A stretch of 35,144 nt of DNA, taken from positions 1 through 35,144 of the forward strand of contig CALVVH010000006.1 of NCBI GenBank assembly GCA_944363805.1. The letters are read 5' to 3'. The stretch is from an uncultured Bacilli bacterium (lineage in GTDB: Bacteria > Bacillota_I > Bacilli_A > RF39 > UBA660). The translations under genes were made by a program, and so were the position numbers. Position 1 is the stretch's first letter. Every line of letters starts with the position of its first letter. The notes below the pieces were generated by a model that was given only the letters and a program-made list of their open reading frames with translations, did not search any database and had not been told where the DNA came from. This document shows positions 24,151 through 32,626 of the stretch, piece after piece.

Positions 24151-24903
24151 ATGAAAAGAACAAGTAAGCCATTTATGATATTTCTCATGACTTCCTATGC
24201 TATTGCGATGGCTTTAACATTAGCGATTGGCATTAGAGTCTATCAAGGGCTTAAAATTGAACAAAAGTTAGATGATGAATTTGCAGAAATCGAATATTTG
24301 ATAAATAATGAGGGATTGGATAACAATAATATTGATATCAAATTAAATAGTTATATTTCTAGTGGGGAATACCTCGATGTCGAAAGAGCCATTAAAAACT
24401 ATTTAAAAGATTTACTAGTAGAATGTCGTAATTTAGAAGATATTTACACTAATACGCAATTAAACAATGTCTTGTATTTAAACACTTTTGATGCTGATGC
24501 TCCTTATTTTAATAATTCGAAAAACATTATTGATACCGCCAAGAAGGATTTAGAAGAAATACATGATAACTTAATCTATCTTTTTGATGAAGCAACCATA
24601 ATGTCTTATATAAATAATTATAATCTGAATTGGTATTATGAAGAATATTTTAAAACAATGATGATTGACCAAGATTTAATTGCTGAAAATAAAGAAGATA
24701 TAAGTGATAGCATCGATTCTAGTATTCTCATGTTAAATGCCTACACTGACTATTTTACATTCTTAAGTGACAATGCCGACTCATGGACAATGGATGAAGA
24801 TTATATTTATTTTGATACTGATGAACAAATCGCCGAATATAATCGTTTGTTAGACATTATTATGAATATGGATTTTTCTAATAATTCCTCAAGTTTTATC
24901 TAA
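24151..24903 (+). CDS. Hypothetical membrane-anchored protein
   Basis: A 250-residue protein with one N-terminal membrane helix (about residues 8-30) and a long, acidic, mostly helical extracytoplasmic part rich in Asn, Asp and Tyr. No cysteine-based lipobox and no catalytic motif. AAGGTGAT just upstream of ATG 24151 decides the start over an in-frame GTG at 24142. It precedes the ABC transporter/two-component module by 64 bp, but a separate promoter intervenes. It could be an accessory or substrate-binding partner of that module; this is a guess from position. Confidence 0.65.
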   Translation: MKRTSKPFMIFLMTSYAIAMALTLAIGIRVYQGLKIEQKLDDEFAEIEYLINNEGLDNNNIDIKLNSYISSGEYLDVERAIKNYLKDLLVECRNLEDIYTNTQLNNVLYLNTFDADAPYFNNSKNIIDTAKKDLEEIHDNLIYLFDEATIMSYINNYNLNWYYEEYFKTMMIDQDLIAENKEDISDSIDSSILMLNAYTDYFTFLSDNADSWTMDEDYIYFDTDEQIAEYNRLLDIIMNMDFSNNSSSFI

Positions 24904-24913
24904 TTTTGGAAAA

Positions 24914-24946
24914 AGTCATTTAATAGTCACTTTTAAAAAATATACT
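24914..24946 (+). promoter_or_regulatory. Response-regulator-type direct repeat and promoter of the ABC transporter operon
   Basis: AGTCATT (24914-24920) and AGTCACT (24925-24931): 7-bp direct repeats separated by 4 bp (11-bp period), in the place of the -35. TATACT at 24941-24946 is the -10. The geometry resembles OmpR/PhoB-family binding boxes. Confidence 0.6.
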
Positions 24947-24967
24947 GGTATTGAAAGGACTGATTAG

Positions 24968-25645
24968 ATGGAAATTTTAAAAGTTGAACATTTGTCGAAA
25001 GTTTATGGTGAACGGGAAAATAAAATCAAAGCTGTCGATGATATGTCATTTAGTGTTGAAAAAGGCGATTTTGTTGCCATTGTTGGAGCTTCAGGTTCCG
25101 GTAAATCAACTCTTTTGCACTTGCTTGGTGGAGTAGATAGACCGACGAAAGGCAAGGTGTTTATCGATGGCGTCGATATTTATGCAATGGATAATGATAC
25201 TTTAGCCATTTTTAGAAGAAGACAAGTAGGTCTAATATATCAATTTTATAATTTGATACCAATTTTAGATGTCGAAGAAAATATTACTCTTCCAGCCAAA
25301 TTAGATGGTCGTGTAGTGGATTCTAAACATTTAAAGGATTTACTAGAAACTTTAGGTTTGGAAAACCGCAAGAAACATCTACCTAATGAATTATCCGGTG
25401 GCCAACAACAAAGAGTTTCAATTGGAAGAGCTATAATTAACAACCCCGCTATCATCTTGGCAGATGAACCAACTGGTAACTTGGATTCGAAAGCGAGCGA
25501 CGAAATAATTGCCCTGTTAAAAAAATCTAACCAAAAATATCACCAAACAATTATTGTTATTACTCATGACTTAGAGATTGCCTCAAGTGCTAATCGTATC
25601 ATTACTATCGAAGATGGTAAAATAATTAGTGATGTAAGGAACTAA
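24968..25645 (+). CDS. ABC transporter ATP-binding protein (MacB/BceA-like)
   Basis: A 225-residue ATPase. Walker A GASGSGKST lies at residues 40-48, Q-loop QFYNLIP, signature ELSGGQQQR (141-149), Walker B IILADEPTG (162-170) and the H-loop VITHD. The GNLDSK after Walker B and overall length place it in the MacB/LolD/BceA group that pairs with FtsX-type permeases and works by mechanotransmission rather than classical transport. It starts the operon with the permease 2 bp downstream. Together with the following two-component system it resembles antimicrobial-peptide or envelope-stress detoxification modules; substrate unknown. Confidence 0.9.
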   Translation: MEILKVEHLSKVYGERENKIKAVDDMSFSVEKGDFVAIVGASGSGKSTLLHLLGGVDRPTKGKVFIDGVDIYAMDNDTLAIFRRRQVGLIYQFYNLIPILDVEENITLPAKLDGRVVDSKHLKDLLETLGLENRKKHLPNELSGGQQQRVSIGRAIINNPAIILADEPTGNLDSKASDEIIALLKKSNQKYHQTIIVITHDLEIASSANRIITIEDGKIISDVRN

Positions 25646-25647
25646 CT

Positions 25648-28227
25648 ATGAACATTTTAAAAAAAATAACTCTAAGAAATTTAAAACTTAACAAAAAAAG
25701 AACAATTGTAACAATAATTGGCATCATTTTATCGACTGCTTTAATCTGTGCAGTTGCAGGTATGGTAAGTAGTTTACAAGCAACGTTAATCGAAAACGCC
25801 AAGGAAAATAATGGTAATAGACACATAACTATTGAAAATGTTGCTAAAAAAGACTTGAAATATTTTGAAAATAATCGTCACATTGATCTCATGTATTTGA
25901 TGGAAAACATTGGCTATGCACCACTTGTAGGTAGTACGAACCCTTATAAGCCTTATGTGTATATCGTTGGTTATACCGCAGAAGCCTTTGAAAACGCCCG
26001 GATAATATTAGTTGATGGACGCCTTCCCGAAAATGCTTCCGAAATTATCATTTCAGAAAGTATTATCGATAATGCTGAAGTAGATATAAACATCGGAGAT
26101 AGAATATCCTTAGATATCGGCAACCGGATTTGCTCAGATGGTTCACTCATGATGCAAAATAATCCTTACTTTGTCTACGAAGAAGGATATAATGAAATCG
26201 ACGATTGCCATGAAACATTAGATTACAAATATAGCAAAGAATATACAGTTGTGGGAATTATGGAAAGACTCGATTATAACATCGAAGCGTACAATGCTCC
26301 TGGTTATACCGTCATAACTTATACGCAAAATTTAATTAGTGATTCCTATGATGTATCTTTACTATTTAAAGATCCCGGTTATTACGAAGATTTTATTAAT
26401 ACCTTAGCCAATAGTAACGATTTAAAAGATTATTCTTATAATTTAAATGCTGATTTACTGCGTTGGCAAGGAGTAGGATTGAGTGGCTCAAATCAAAATA
26501 TGCTATATACAGTTGCTGCTGTTGTAATTGTTATAATTATTTTAACAAGTGTCTTTGTTATCCGAAATAGTTTTAATATTTCAATAACTGAAAAGACTAA
26601 ACAATATGGTATGTTAGCAAGCATCGGCGCAACAAGTAAACAAATCAAGAAAAACGTATTATATGAAGGATTTATTCTAGGATTAATTGGTATTCCTATC
26701 GGTATCTTATGCGGTATTTTCGCAGACTTTATTCTGTGTTACGTCATAAATATTTTAATGCCAGATTTTATTCAAGATACTAAATTTATCTTTAGTATTC
26801 CATTGTTACCAGTTTTACTAAGTGCCCTCTTAGCCATTATTACCATATATCTATCAGTTATTAGTGCTGCTCGCAAGTCTAGTAAAATATCTCCAATCGA
26901 AGCTATTCGTAACAACAATGAATTAAAGATTAACTCTAAAAAGTTAAAAACTCCTAAAATTATTCAAAAAGTGTTTGGTATTGGGGGAGAAATCGCCTAT
27001 AAAAATCTTAAAAGAAGTCGCAAGAAATACCGAACAACTGTCATATCTTTAGTAGTAAGTATATCAGTATTTATTTCTCTATCTTCATTACTTAATTATG
27101 GTTTTGGTGTTGCTAGTCAATACTATAAAGATATTGCTTATAACATGCAAGTTTCAGTATATCCCAAAGCAACCAATGCTGAAAATGTGACTGATGATAT
27201 GATTAAGGAAACATATGATGAAATACTAGATCTTGATAATATTGATAAATATTCATTGCATCGCCGGGTGCTTTTAGAAATCGATATGAAAAAATATATG
27301 ACTGATGAAGGCTTCTTCAATTACTATGGTGAAGAAAAAAACAAGTATACTGATGATACTTCATCTTATATCGAACTAATTGCCTTAAGTGATGCAGAAT
27401 ATAAAAGGTATGTTACATCTCTCGGTGGCAATATAAATGATTACCAAAACGGTGGTATTATAATCGATGAATTTTCTTATTACAGCAATGACCACTACGA
27501 ACATTACAATATTTATAATTTCAGAGCGGGTGATACTTTAACTGGTATTTTAGAAAATGGTAATACTTATCAAATCCCCATAATTAAGAGAACTGATATA
27601 AGACCTATGGGCTTAGAAGGCAATTATTCATCTAGTGGCTACTTAGTAATATCTGATACCCAAATGGATAATCTCGACTTTACTTATGAAAGCTTATATT
27701 TATATACTAGCGATACTTCTAAGTTAGAAAGTGAAATTAATGATTACTTGAAAAATACCGACTATGAATATTATTTATACAACGTTGAACAAGAAGTAAA
27801 TGCTCAAAAGTCCATGTTATTACTTATAGCAATATTCCTTTATGGTTTTATTATAGTTATTAGTTTAATAGGTATAACTAACATATTTAATACTATAACG
27901 ACTAATATGAATTTACGCAGTAAAGAATTTGCTATGTTAAAATCTATTGGTATGACTTCTCGAGAATTCAACCGAATGATTCATTTAGAAAGTATTTTCT
28001 ATGGTACAAAATCATTACTTATTGGTATCCCTCTAGGTCTTATCGGCTCATATGCTATCTATAAAGCTTTTGAGGTAGGAAATGACCTAGGCTATATGTT
28101 TCCATGGCAAGCAATACTTATTTCTATAGTTGTCGTCTTCTTGTTAATCAGTTTAATTATGCACATATCCGTCAAAAAGATTAATAAGCAAAACATAATC
28201 GATACTATTAGAAAAGATAACATTTAA
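25648..28227 (+). CDS. FtsX-like ABC transporter permease (two FtsX domains)
   Basis: An 859-residue integral membrane protein. TM1 is at about 18-40, followed by a large extracytoplasmic domain (about 45-285), then three helices (about 288-310, 338-370, 382-408) of the first FtsX domain. A second unit follows: TM at about 457-480, an extracytoplasmic domain (about 481-725) and three helices (about 728-752, 780-805, 818-840). FtsX hallmarks: NSFNISITEKTKQYGMLASI with GATSKQIKK, and LRSKEFAMLKSIGMTSREF. This doubled layout exceeds BceB (about 640 residues) and matches 800+ residue permeases common in Bacillota. It works with the ATPase 2 bp upstream. A strong terminator follows. Confidence 0.88.
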   Translation: MNILKKITLRNLKLNKKRTIVTIIGIILSTALICAVAGMVSSLQATLIENAKENNGNRHITIENVAKKDLKYFENNRHIDLMYLMENIGYAPLVGSTNPYKPYVYIVGYTAEAFENARIILVDGRLPENASEIIISESIIDNAEVDINIGDRISLDIGNRICSDGSLMMQNNPYFVYEEGYNEIDDCHETLDYKYSKEYTVVGIMERLDYNIEAYNAPGYTVITYTQNLISDSYDVSLLFKDPGYYEDFINTLANSNDLKDYSYNLNADLLRWQGVGLSGSNQNMLYTVAAVVIVIIILTSVFVIRNSFNISITEKTKQYGMLASIGATSKQIKKNVLYEGFILGLIGIPIGILCGIFADFILCYVINILMPDFIQDTKFIFSIPLLPVLLSALLAIITIYLSVISAARKSSKISPIEAIRNNNELKINSKKLKTPKIIQKVFGIGGEIAYKNLKRSRKKYRTTVISLVVSISVFISLSSLLNYGFGVASQYYKDIAYNMQVSVYPKATNAENVTDDMIKETYDEILDLDNIDKYSLHRRVLLEIDMKKYMTDEGFFNYYGEEKNKYTDDTSSYIELIALSDAEYKRYVTSLGGNINDYQNGGIIIDEFSYYSNDHYEHYNIYNFRAGDTLTGILENGNTYQIPIIKRTDIRPMGLEGNYSSSGYLVISDTQMDNLDFTYESLYLYTSDTSKLESEINDYLKNTDYEYYLYNVEQEVNAQKSMLLLIAIFLYGFIIVISLIGITNIFNTITTNMNLRSKEFAMLKSIGMTSREFNRMIHLESIFYGTKSLLIGIPLGLIGSYAIYKAFEVGNDLGYMFPWQAILISIVVVFLLISLIMHISVKKINKQNIIDTIRKDNI

Positions 28228-28252
28228 AAAATCATCTTCGGATGATTTTTTC
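28226..28252 (+). terminator. Rho-independent terminator between permease and response regulator
   Basis: AAAAAATCATC and GATGATTTTTT form a perfect 11-bp stem closed by a TTCG tetraloop. It overlaps the permease stop codon and separates the transporter operon from the regulators. Confidence 0.9.
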
Positions 28253-28261
28253 TTTAATATC

Positions 28262-28270
28262 TGCTAAAAT
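28262..28270 (+). promoter_or_regulatory. Extended -10 promoter of the two-component system
   Basis: TGCTAAAAT at 28262-28270; no good -35. The transcript would begin near 28277, about 10 nt before the chosen ATG. Confidence 0.5.
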
Positions 28271-28286
28271 ATAAGTAGTGATGGCT

Positions 28287-28934
28287 ATGAATAATATTTT
28301 ACTTATCGAAGATAATGATTTTATAATTAAAGGAATTAAATATTTGTTAGAAGCTAACAATTTTAAACTAACAATTGCCAAGTCACTAAAAGAAGCTAAA
28401 TATTTATTAGATAATAAATATGATTTAATAATCTTAGACTTAATGCTTCCTGATGGTGATGGCTTAAAATTCTACGAAAAAAACTTAAAAGACAAGATAA
28501 CTTTGATACTTACTGCTAAGGATGATGAAGACATAATATCCTCATCTTTAGATGCTGGAGTAGAAGATTATATTATTAAGCCGTTTAGATCCAAAGAGTT
28601 ATTATCCCGTATTAATAAGATACTTAAAAGAAATAAAGATAATGAACTTATTACAGTTGGGGAAATTACTGTTGATACAACTGCTGCGCGTGTTTTTAAA
28701 TCTAATCAGGAAGTAATTTTGACTAGTTTAGAATATCGTATTTTACTTCTTCTTTTCCAAAATCTTAATCGAATAGTTACGCGTGAGATTTTAATTGACC
28801 GTATATGGGATATCTCTGGTAAATTTGTAAACGATAATACTCTTACAGTATATATCAAAAGAATTCGAGAAAAACTTGAGAGTGATGATTTAATAAAAAC
28901 TATTAAAGGTATAGGTTATAGGGTGGATAAATGA
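28287..28934 (+). CDS. OmpR-family response regulator
   Basis: A 215-residue transcription factor. The receiver domain (1-115) has E8/D9 acidic pocket, phospho-acceptor D51 in IILDLMLPDGDG, T76 in LILTAKD and K98 in DYIIKPF. The winged-helix domain (about 122-215) has LTSLEYRILLLLFQNLNRIV and the recognition segment TLTVYIKRIREKL, ending in IKGIGYRVD. Upstream GTG 28278 and ATG 28281 are in frame. ATG 28287 gives the standard N-terminus MNNILLIEDN. Its gene overlaps the kinase by 4 bases. It probably controls the adjacent ABC operon through the 11-bp direct repeats at 24914-24931. Confidence 0.92.
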   Translation: MNNILLIEDNDFIIKGIKYLLEANNFKLTIAKSLKEAKYLLDNKYDLIILDLMLPDGDGLKFYEKNLKDKITLILTAKDDEDIISSSLDAGVEDYIIKPFRSKELLSRINKILKRNKDNELITVGEITVDTTAARVFKSNQEVILTSLEYRILLLLFQNLNRIVTREILIDRIWDISGKFVNDNTLTVYIKRIREKLESDDLIKTIKGIGYRVDK

Positions 28935-30127
28935 AAAATAAAAAGATAGCAATACTTATAAGTATTTTATTAGCATTTATAATTATGATAACTATAAGCT
29001 TTTATGAATATCGGGAATATAGCAATTTGACAGATAACTATATTGCTACTTTAATTGCCAAAATAACCGAACAATATCCCGATATTGCCACTGAAGAACT
29101 CATCGAAATCATCAATAATCCTCCACAAGTTAATGAAAGTAATATTTTAACATCTTATGGTTTTAGTAAAAATGACTTAAATGTAATTCTTTCCTTAGAA
29201 AAAGTCTTTTATCAACAGCTTATAATTAATTCTATCTTCTTTGGAATATTAATTATCATCCTTTTACTTGGGACTTATCTTTATAATCATAAGCAAAAAA
29301 GAGAATTAAATTCGATTATAAATTATTTAAAAGAATTAAATCGAGGTAATTACGATTTGCAAATTGACTTAAATAGTGAAGGTGTATTATCGATATTAAA
29401 AAATGAAATATATACAACGACCATTATGCTACGCGAACAAGCCGATAAAGAGTTACAAGATAAAGTTCAACTTAAAGATTCTCTCACAAATATTTCCCAC
29501 CAATTAAAAACACCACTGACATCTATTTCTTTGCTTGTCGATAATCTGTGTGATACAGATATTCCTTCAGCAATTCGTCAAGAATTTTTAGCTGATATCA
29601 AAATGCAAGTAGAAAACATCAATTATTTAATTATTGTTCTACTAAAACTGTCACGTTTTGATGCTAATGTAATCAACTTTACCAAAGAAAAAATTAATGT
29701 AAAAAAAATATGTTTTGAAGTTTTAAAACATATCGATGTTCTAAGAGAGATTAAAGGCATATCTATTCATGTTAGTGGAGCTAGTGATATTTATTTTAAA
29801 GGTGACTACAAATGGGAATTCGAAGCTCTTAGCAATATTTTGAAAAACTGTTTGGAATATACTTTCGAAAATAAAAATATCTATATTCTATTTAAAGATA
29901 CTAATGTTTACACAGAAATAGTTATTCAAGATGAAGGCCCAGGCATGAATAAAGAAGAACAAAAACATATTTTTGAAAGATTCTATAAGGGCTCAAATAG
30001 TTCTAGTAATAACTTTGGTATAGGTCTATCTTTAGCCAAAGAAATAATTAACAAAGATAATGGGACAATTAAAGTGAATTCCCTTTTAGGCAAAGGAACT
30101 ACTTTTAAAATTCGTTATTACAAATAG
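28931..30127 (+). CDS. Sensor histidine kinase
   Basis: A 398-residue membrane kinase. TM1 is at about 6-25, a short extracytoplasmic loop of roughly 70 residues, TM2 at about 98-118, then a juxtamembrane segment. The H-box is SLTNISHQLKTPLTSI (H190). The N-box is degenerate (ALSNILKNCLEYT); G1 is IQDEGPGMNKEEQ, then HIFERFYKGSNSSSNN, and G2 FGIGLSLAKEII. The loop is longer than in BceS-type kinases, so it may sense directly rather than only through the transporter. ATG overlaps the TGA of the response regulator gene (ATGA), so translation is coupled. Partner of the preceding regulator. Confidence 0.92.
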   Translation: MKNKKIAILISILLAFIIMITISFYEYREYSNLTDNYIATLIAKITEQYPDIATEELIEIINNPPQVNESNILTSYGFSKNDLNVILSLEKVFYQQLIINSIFFGILIIILLLGTYLYNHKQKRELNSIINYLKELNRGNYDLQIDLNSEGVLSILKNEIYTTTIMLREQADKELQDKVQLKDSLTNISHQLKTPLTSISLLVDNLCDTDIPSAIRQEFLADIKMQVENINYLIIVLLKLSRFDANVINFTKEKINVKKICFEVLKHIDVLREIKGISIHVSGASDIYFKGDYKWEFEALSNILKNCLEYTFENKNIYILFKDTNVYTEIVIQDEGPGMNKEEQKHIFERFYKGSNSSSNNFGIGLSLAKEIINKDNGTIKVNSLLGKGTTFKIRYYK

Positions 30128-30156
30128 TTTACTTATTCTTTAATATTAAGTATAAT
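30128..30156 (+). promoter_or_regulatory. Promoter of the membrane hypothetical gene at 30175
   Basis: TTTACT (30128-30133), a 17-bp spacer and TATAAT (30151-30156), immediately after the kinase stop. Confidence 0.65.
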
Positions 30157-30174
30157 TAATTAGAAGGTGAAATA

Positions 30175-31176
30175 ATGGAAAGTAAGAAAAGTTTAAAAAA
30201 GATTTCTAAATCCAAAAAGATTGTTTTAATTGTAGGAATAATAATCGTTATTGTTGGTTTATTCGGTGGAGGAATCTTAAGTTATTTAATTAGTATTGAA
30301 AAACCATCAAATTTATCTCAAGAAGATGAATCAGGACAATATGTCGAAATCAACGTTGATTTAGTAACCAGCTATTTTGCGACACTTACAACAGATAATT
30401 CTTTAGAAAAATATTACTTTATTACTTCTGATGATAAATTATATATTGCCAAACTAGATGATGAGACTTTTTCCAAACTAGAAGCCAATTATGACTATAA
30501 TTATAGTACTGATGAAAATGCTGTAGCCCCAGATGCGGTAGCTATTACTGGTTTTACAGATCACATTCCCGACGAAATAAAGACCTTTGCAATCGAATAT
30601 TTTAGCGAAAGCGAAGGCTTAGAACTAAGTACCCAAGAATTTGATGAATTAGTCTATCCTTTACTTTTAGATACATATCAAACTAAAACCGACAGCATTA
30701 TGAACATCACCGTTATTTTTGGAGTTACTACAGTTGTTGGTTTAATTCTTATAATGATTTATATGAATAGCACGTCAAAGACCAAGAAAAGTTTAAATAA
30801 ATATAAAAAGGAATTAAATGTTATTGAGGATGAATTAAATAATAATAGTACAATTCATAACGAGTTGTGTAAAGTTTACATTTCTGACAATTATATAGTA
30901 AGTTATAATGATGTATTAAAAATTATCCGATTATCTGATGTAGTTTGGCTTTATCCTTTTGAATACCGTCAAAAGGGAGTAGTTACTCAAAAAAGTGTTT
31001 ACATTATTACCAAAGATGGAACTAAGAATATTGTTGGTAATATCAATTCTTGGAGTAAAAATAAAGAAGAATCCTATAACGAACTTTATCAAACTTTGTT
31101 AAGAAAGACTCCTGATGCTCTTCATGGTTATTCTAAAGATAACAAAGAAAAAATGCAAAGATATACCAAAAAATAG
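30175..31176 (+). CDS. Hypothetical two-pass membrane protein
   Basis: A 333-residue protein. A Lys/Ser-rich N-terminus leads into TM1 (about 15-40), an acidic extracytoplasmic domain (about 41-172), TM2 (about 175-197), then a cytoplasmic domain with coiled-coil character (198-222) and a beta-rich end (LSDVVWLYPFEYRQKGVV, VYIITKDGTKNIVGNIN). The C-terminal part resembles DUF6709-type proteins, but I cannot confirm that. AAGGTGA lies before the ATG. It has its own promoter after the two-component system; any link to it is positional only. Confidence 0.7.
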   Translation: MESKKSLKKISKSKKIVLIVGIIIVIVGLFGGGILSYLISIEKPSNLSQEDESGQYVEINVDLVTSYFATLTTDNSLEKYYFITSDDKLYIAKLDDETFSKLEANYDYNYSTDENAVAPDAVAITGFTDHIPDEIKTFAIEYFSESEGLELSTQEFDELVYPLLLDTYQTKTDSIMNITVIFGVTTVVGLILIMIYMNSTSKTKKSLNKYKKELNVIEDELNNNSTIHNELCKVYISDNYIVSYNDVLKIIRLSDVVWLYPFEYRQKGVVTQKSVYIITKDGTKNIVGNINSWSKNKEESYNELYQTLLRKTPDALHGYSKDNKEKMQRYTKK

Positions 31177-31196
31177 GAACAAACCAACTACCCATA

Positions 31197-31225
31197 TTGA
31201 CAACAAGTTCAAAATGAGGTAAAAT
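31197..31225 (+). promoter_or_regulatory. Strong promoter of the coiled-coil membrane protein gene
   Basis: TTGACA (31197-31202), a 17-bp spacer and TAAAAT (31220-31225), one of the best promoters in the window. Confidence 0.8.
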
Positions 31226-31251
31226 ACTATCGCTCTATGAAGGGGTGTATT

Positions 31252-31851
31252 ATGAAAAATATTGCAGCTTTGGTTGCACAAAAAGAACAAAAAATTGCTC
31301 AATTAGAAAGCAAAAGAGTTCAAAAAGAACAAGAAAAAAGTGACTATGAAATTAAACTAGAGGACTTAAAAAGCTTAATTAACAATAAATCATTGGAATT
31401 AGACGAATTGTTAAATAAATACAATTTGTCCAATGATGAAAAATCTAAATTAGAAAAACTTATTATTAGGCATTTAGCTGTTGGTATGATTGCTCTTGTA
31501 GCTACAAGCTTTTCTAGCGCATTTTGGTTAGTTCTTTTGCTAATCTATAGTATTTATAATGTTCCTAAATACTTACGTTTTACTAAATCTGCTAACAGAC
31601 TTGAAAGAACAAATTTATTAAATCAAATAGATGAAGTAAAAATTAATATTGAGAATTTAAAGAAAAATCAAGAGCAATTATTGTGCTTGCTTCAAAAGCT
31701 AGACTATACTTTAGCAGATATTGATACTGAAAAGAAAGTAATGCAAGATATAATAGAGTACATATTATCTAGAGAAACTAAAGAAAGCATCGATGAACAA
31801 CCACCAAGGAAAACAGAATTAAAACTTACCAGAGCAAATCTTAGTTTATAA
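31252..31851 (+). CDS. Hypothetical coiled-coil membrane protein
   Basis: A 199-residue protein. Two coiled coils (about 4-65, with AALVAQKEQKIAQLESKRVQ; about 117-165) flank one hydrophobic segment of about 35 residues (73-106, LAVGMIALVATSFSSAFWLV), which could be a helical hairpin. The C-terminal tail is charged. AAGGGGTG at 31240-31247 puts the start at ATG 31252 rather than the in-frame ATG 31237. Function unknown; the architecture suggests a membrane scaffold. Followed by the exporter operon. Confidence 0.7.
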   Translation: MKNIAALVAQKEQKIAQLESKRVQKEQEKSDYEIKLEDLKSLINNKSLELDELLNKYNLSNDEKSKLEKLIIRHLAVGMIALVATSFSSAFWLVLLLIYSIYNVPKYLRFTKSANRLERTNLLNQIDEVKINIENLKKNQEQLLCLLQKLDYTLADIDTEKKVMQDIIEYILSRETKESIDEQPPRKTELKLTRANLSL

Positions 31852-31873
31852 TAAGCAAGCATGCTCTTTTTTC

Positions 31874-31901
31874 TTGCCTATAACATTATTTTTGATATAC
31901 T
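31874..31901 (+). promoter_or_regulatory. Promoter of the ABC-2 type exporter operon
   Basis: TTGCCT (31874-31879), a 16-bp spacer, and TATACT (31896-31901) with TG at 31893-31894. Confidence 0.6.
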
Positions 31902-31921
31902 ATTATTGTGTGAGGTATTTT

Positions 31922-32626
31922 ATGAAATTAGTAATTAAAAATTTAAAGAAAAACTTCGGTTCCAAAGAAGTTTTAAAAGATATAAATTTTGAATTTGTCA
32001 GTGGCAAAATCTATGGTCTTCTTGGGCGCAATGGTGCTGGTAAAACGACACTATTTAATTGCCTAAATGAAGATTTAGATGTTGATGCTGGTGAATTTTA
32101 TATTATGGATTCTGAAAAACGTAAAATAGAATCTAAAGATATCGGCTATGTTTTATCAACACCAGTTGTTCCCGAATTTCTAACAGGACGCGAGTTTTTA
32201 AAGTTTTTTATCGACATTAACAAAGATAATATCACTGATATAAAAACTATTGATGAATATTTTGATTTAGTAAAAATTGAACCCGAAGATCGCGATAAAT
32301 TAATGAAAGATTATTCCCATGGGATGAAAAATAAAGTACAAATGTTAGTCCACATTATTGCTAGTCCTAGCATTTTGCTTTTAGATGAACCTTTGACATC
32401 TTTTGATGTAGTAGTTGCTGAAGAAATGAAAGAACTATTAAAAAAACTAAAGAAAGGGCATATTTTAATTTTTTCAACCCATATCATGGAACTAGCCCTA
32501 GATTTATGTGATGAAATAGTGGTATTAAATAATGGAATTTTAGAAAGCATTGATAAGAGTAATATGAACAATGATAAATTTAAAGAAAAAATTATTAATG
32601 TTTTAAAGGGTGAAGAAAATGCTTAA
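31922..32626 (+). CDS. ABC transporter ATP-binding protein (ABC-2 type, CcmA-like)
   Basis: A 234-residue ATPase. Walker A GRNGAGKTT lies at 35-43, Q-loop region near LSTPVVPEFLTGREF, signature YSHGMKNKVQM (131-141; the S-x-G-M form usual in ABC-2 exporters rather than LSGGQ), Walker B ILLLDEPLTS (151-160) and H-loop FSTHIMELA. The frame extends upstream to 31874, but GAGGT at 31912-31916 and homology fix ATG 31922. Its end overlaps the permease gene by 8 bases, so the two form one exporter. Substrate unknown; this group exports polysaccharides, peptides or drugs. Confidence 0.9.
   Translation: MKLVIKNLKKNFGSKEVLKDINFEFVSGKIYGLLGRNGAGKTTLFNCLNEDLDVDAGEFYIMDSEKRKIESKDIGYVLSTPVVPEFLTGREFLKFFIDINKDNITDIKTIDEYFDLVKIEPEDRDKLMKDYSHGMKNKVQMLVHIIASPSILLLDEPLTSFDVVVAEEMKELLKKLKKGHILIFSTHIMELALDLCDEIVVLNNGILESIDKSNMNNDKFKEKIINVLKGEENA

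Noticed and set aside
31852..31880. Terminator after the coiled-coil membrane protein
   Set aside because: AGCA/TGCT before a T-run is only a 4-bp stem; too weak to claim, although termination there is plausible.
32313..32340. Aberrant ABC signature (YSHGMK instead of LSGGQ)
   Set aside because: S-x-G-M forms are normal in ABC-2 type exporter ATPases; not a defect.
32311..32571. Reverse-strand frame inside the ABC-2 ATPase gene
   Set aside because: It is a shadow of the conserved Walker B/signature region on the forward strand, with no ribosome-binding site.
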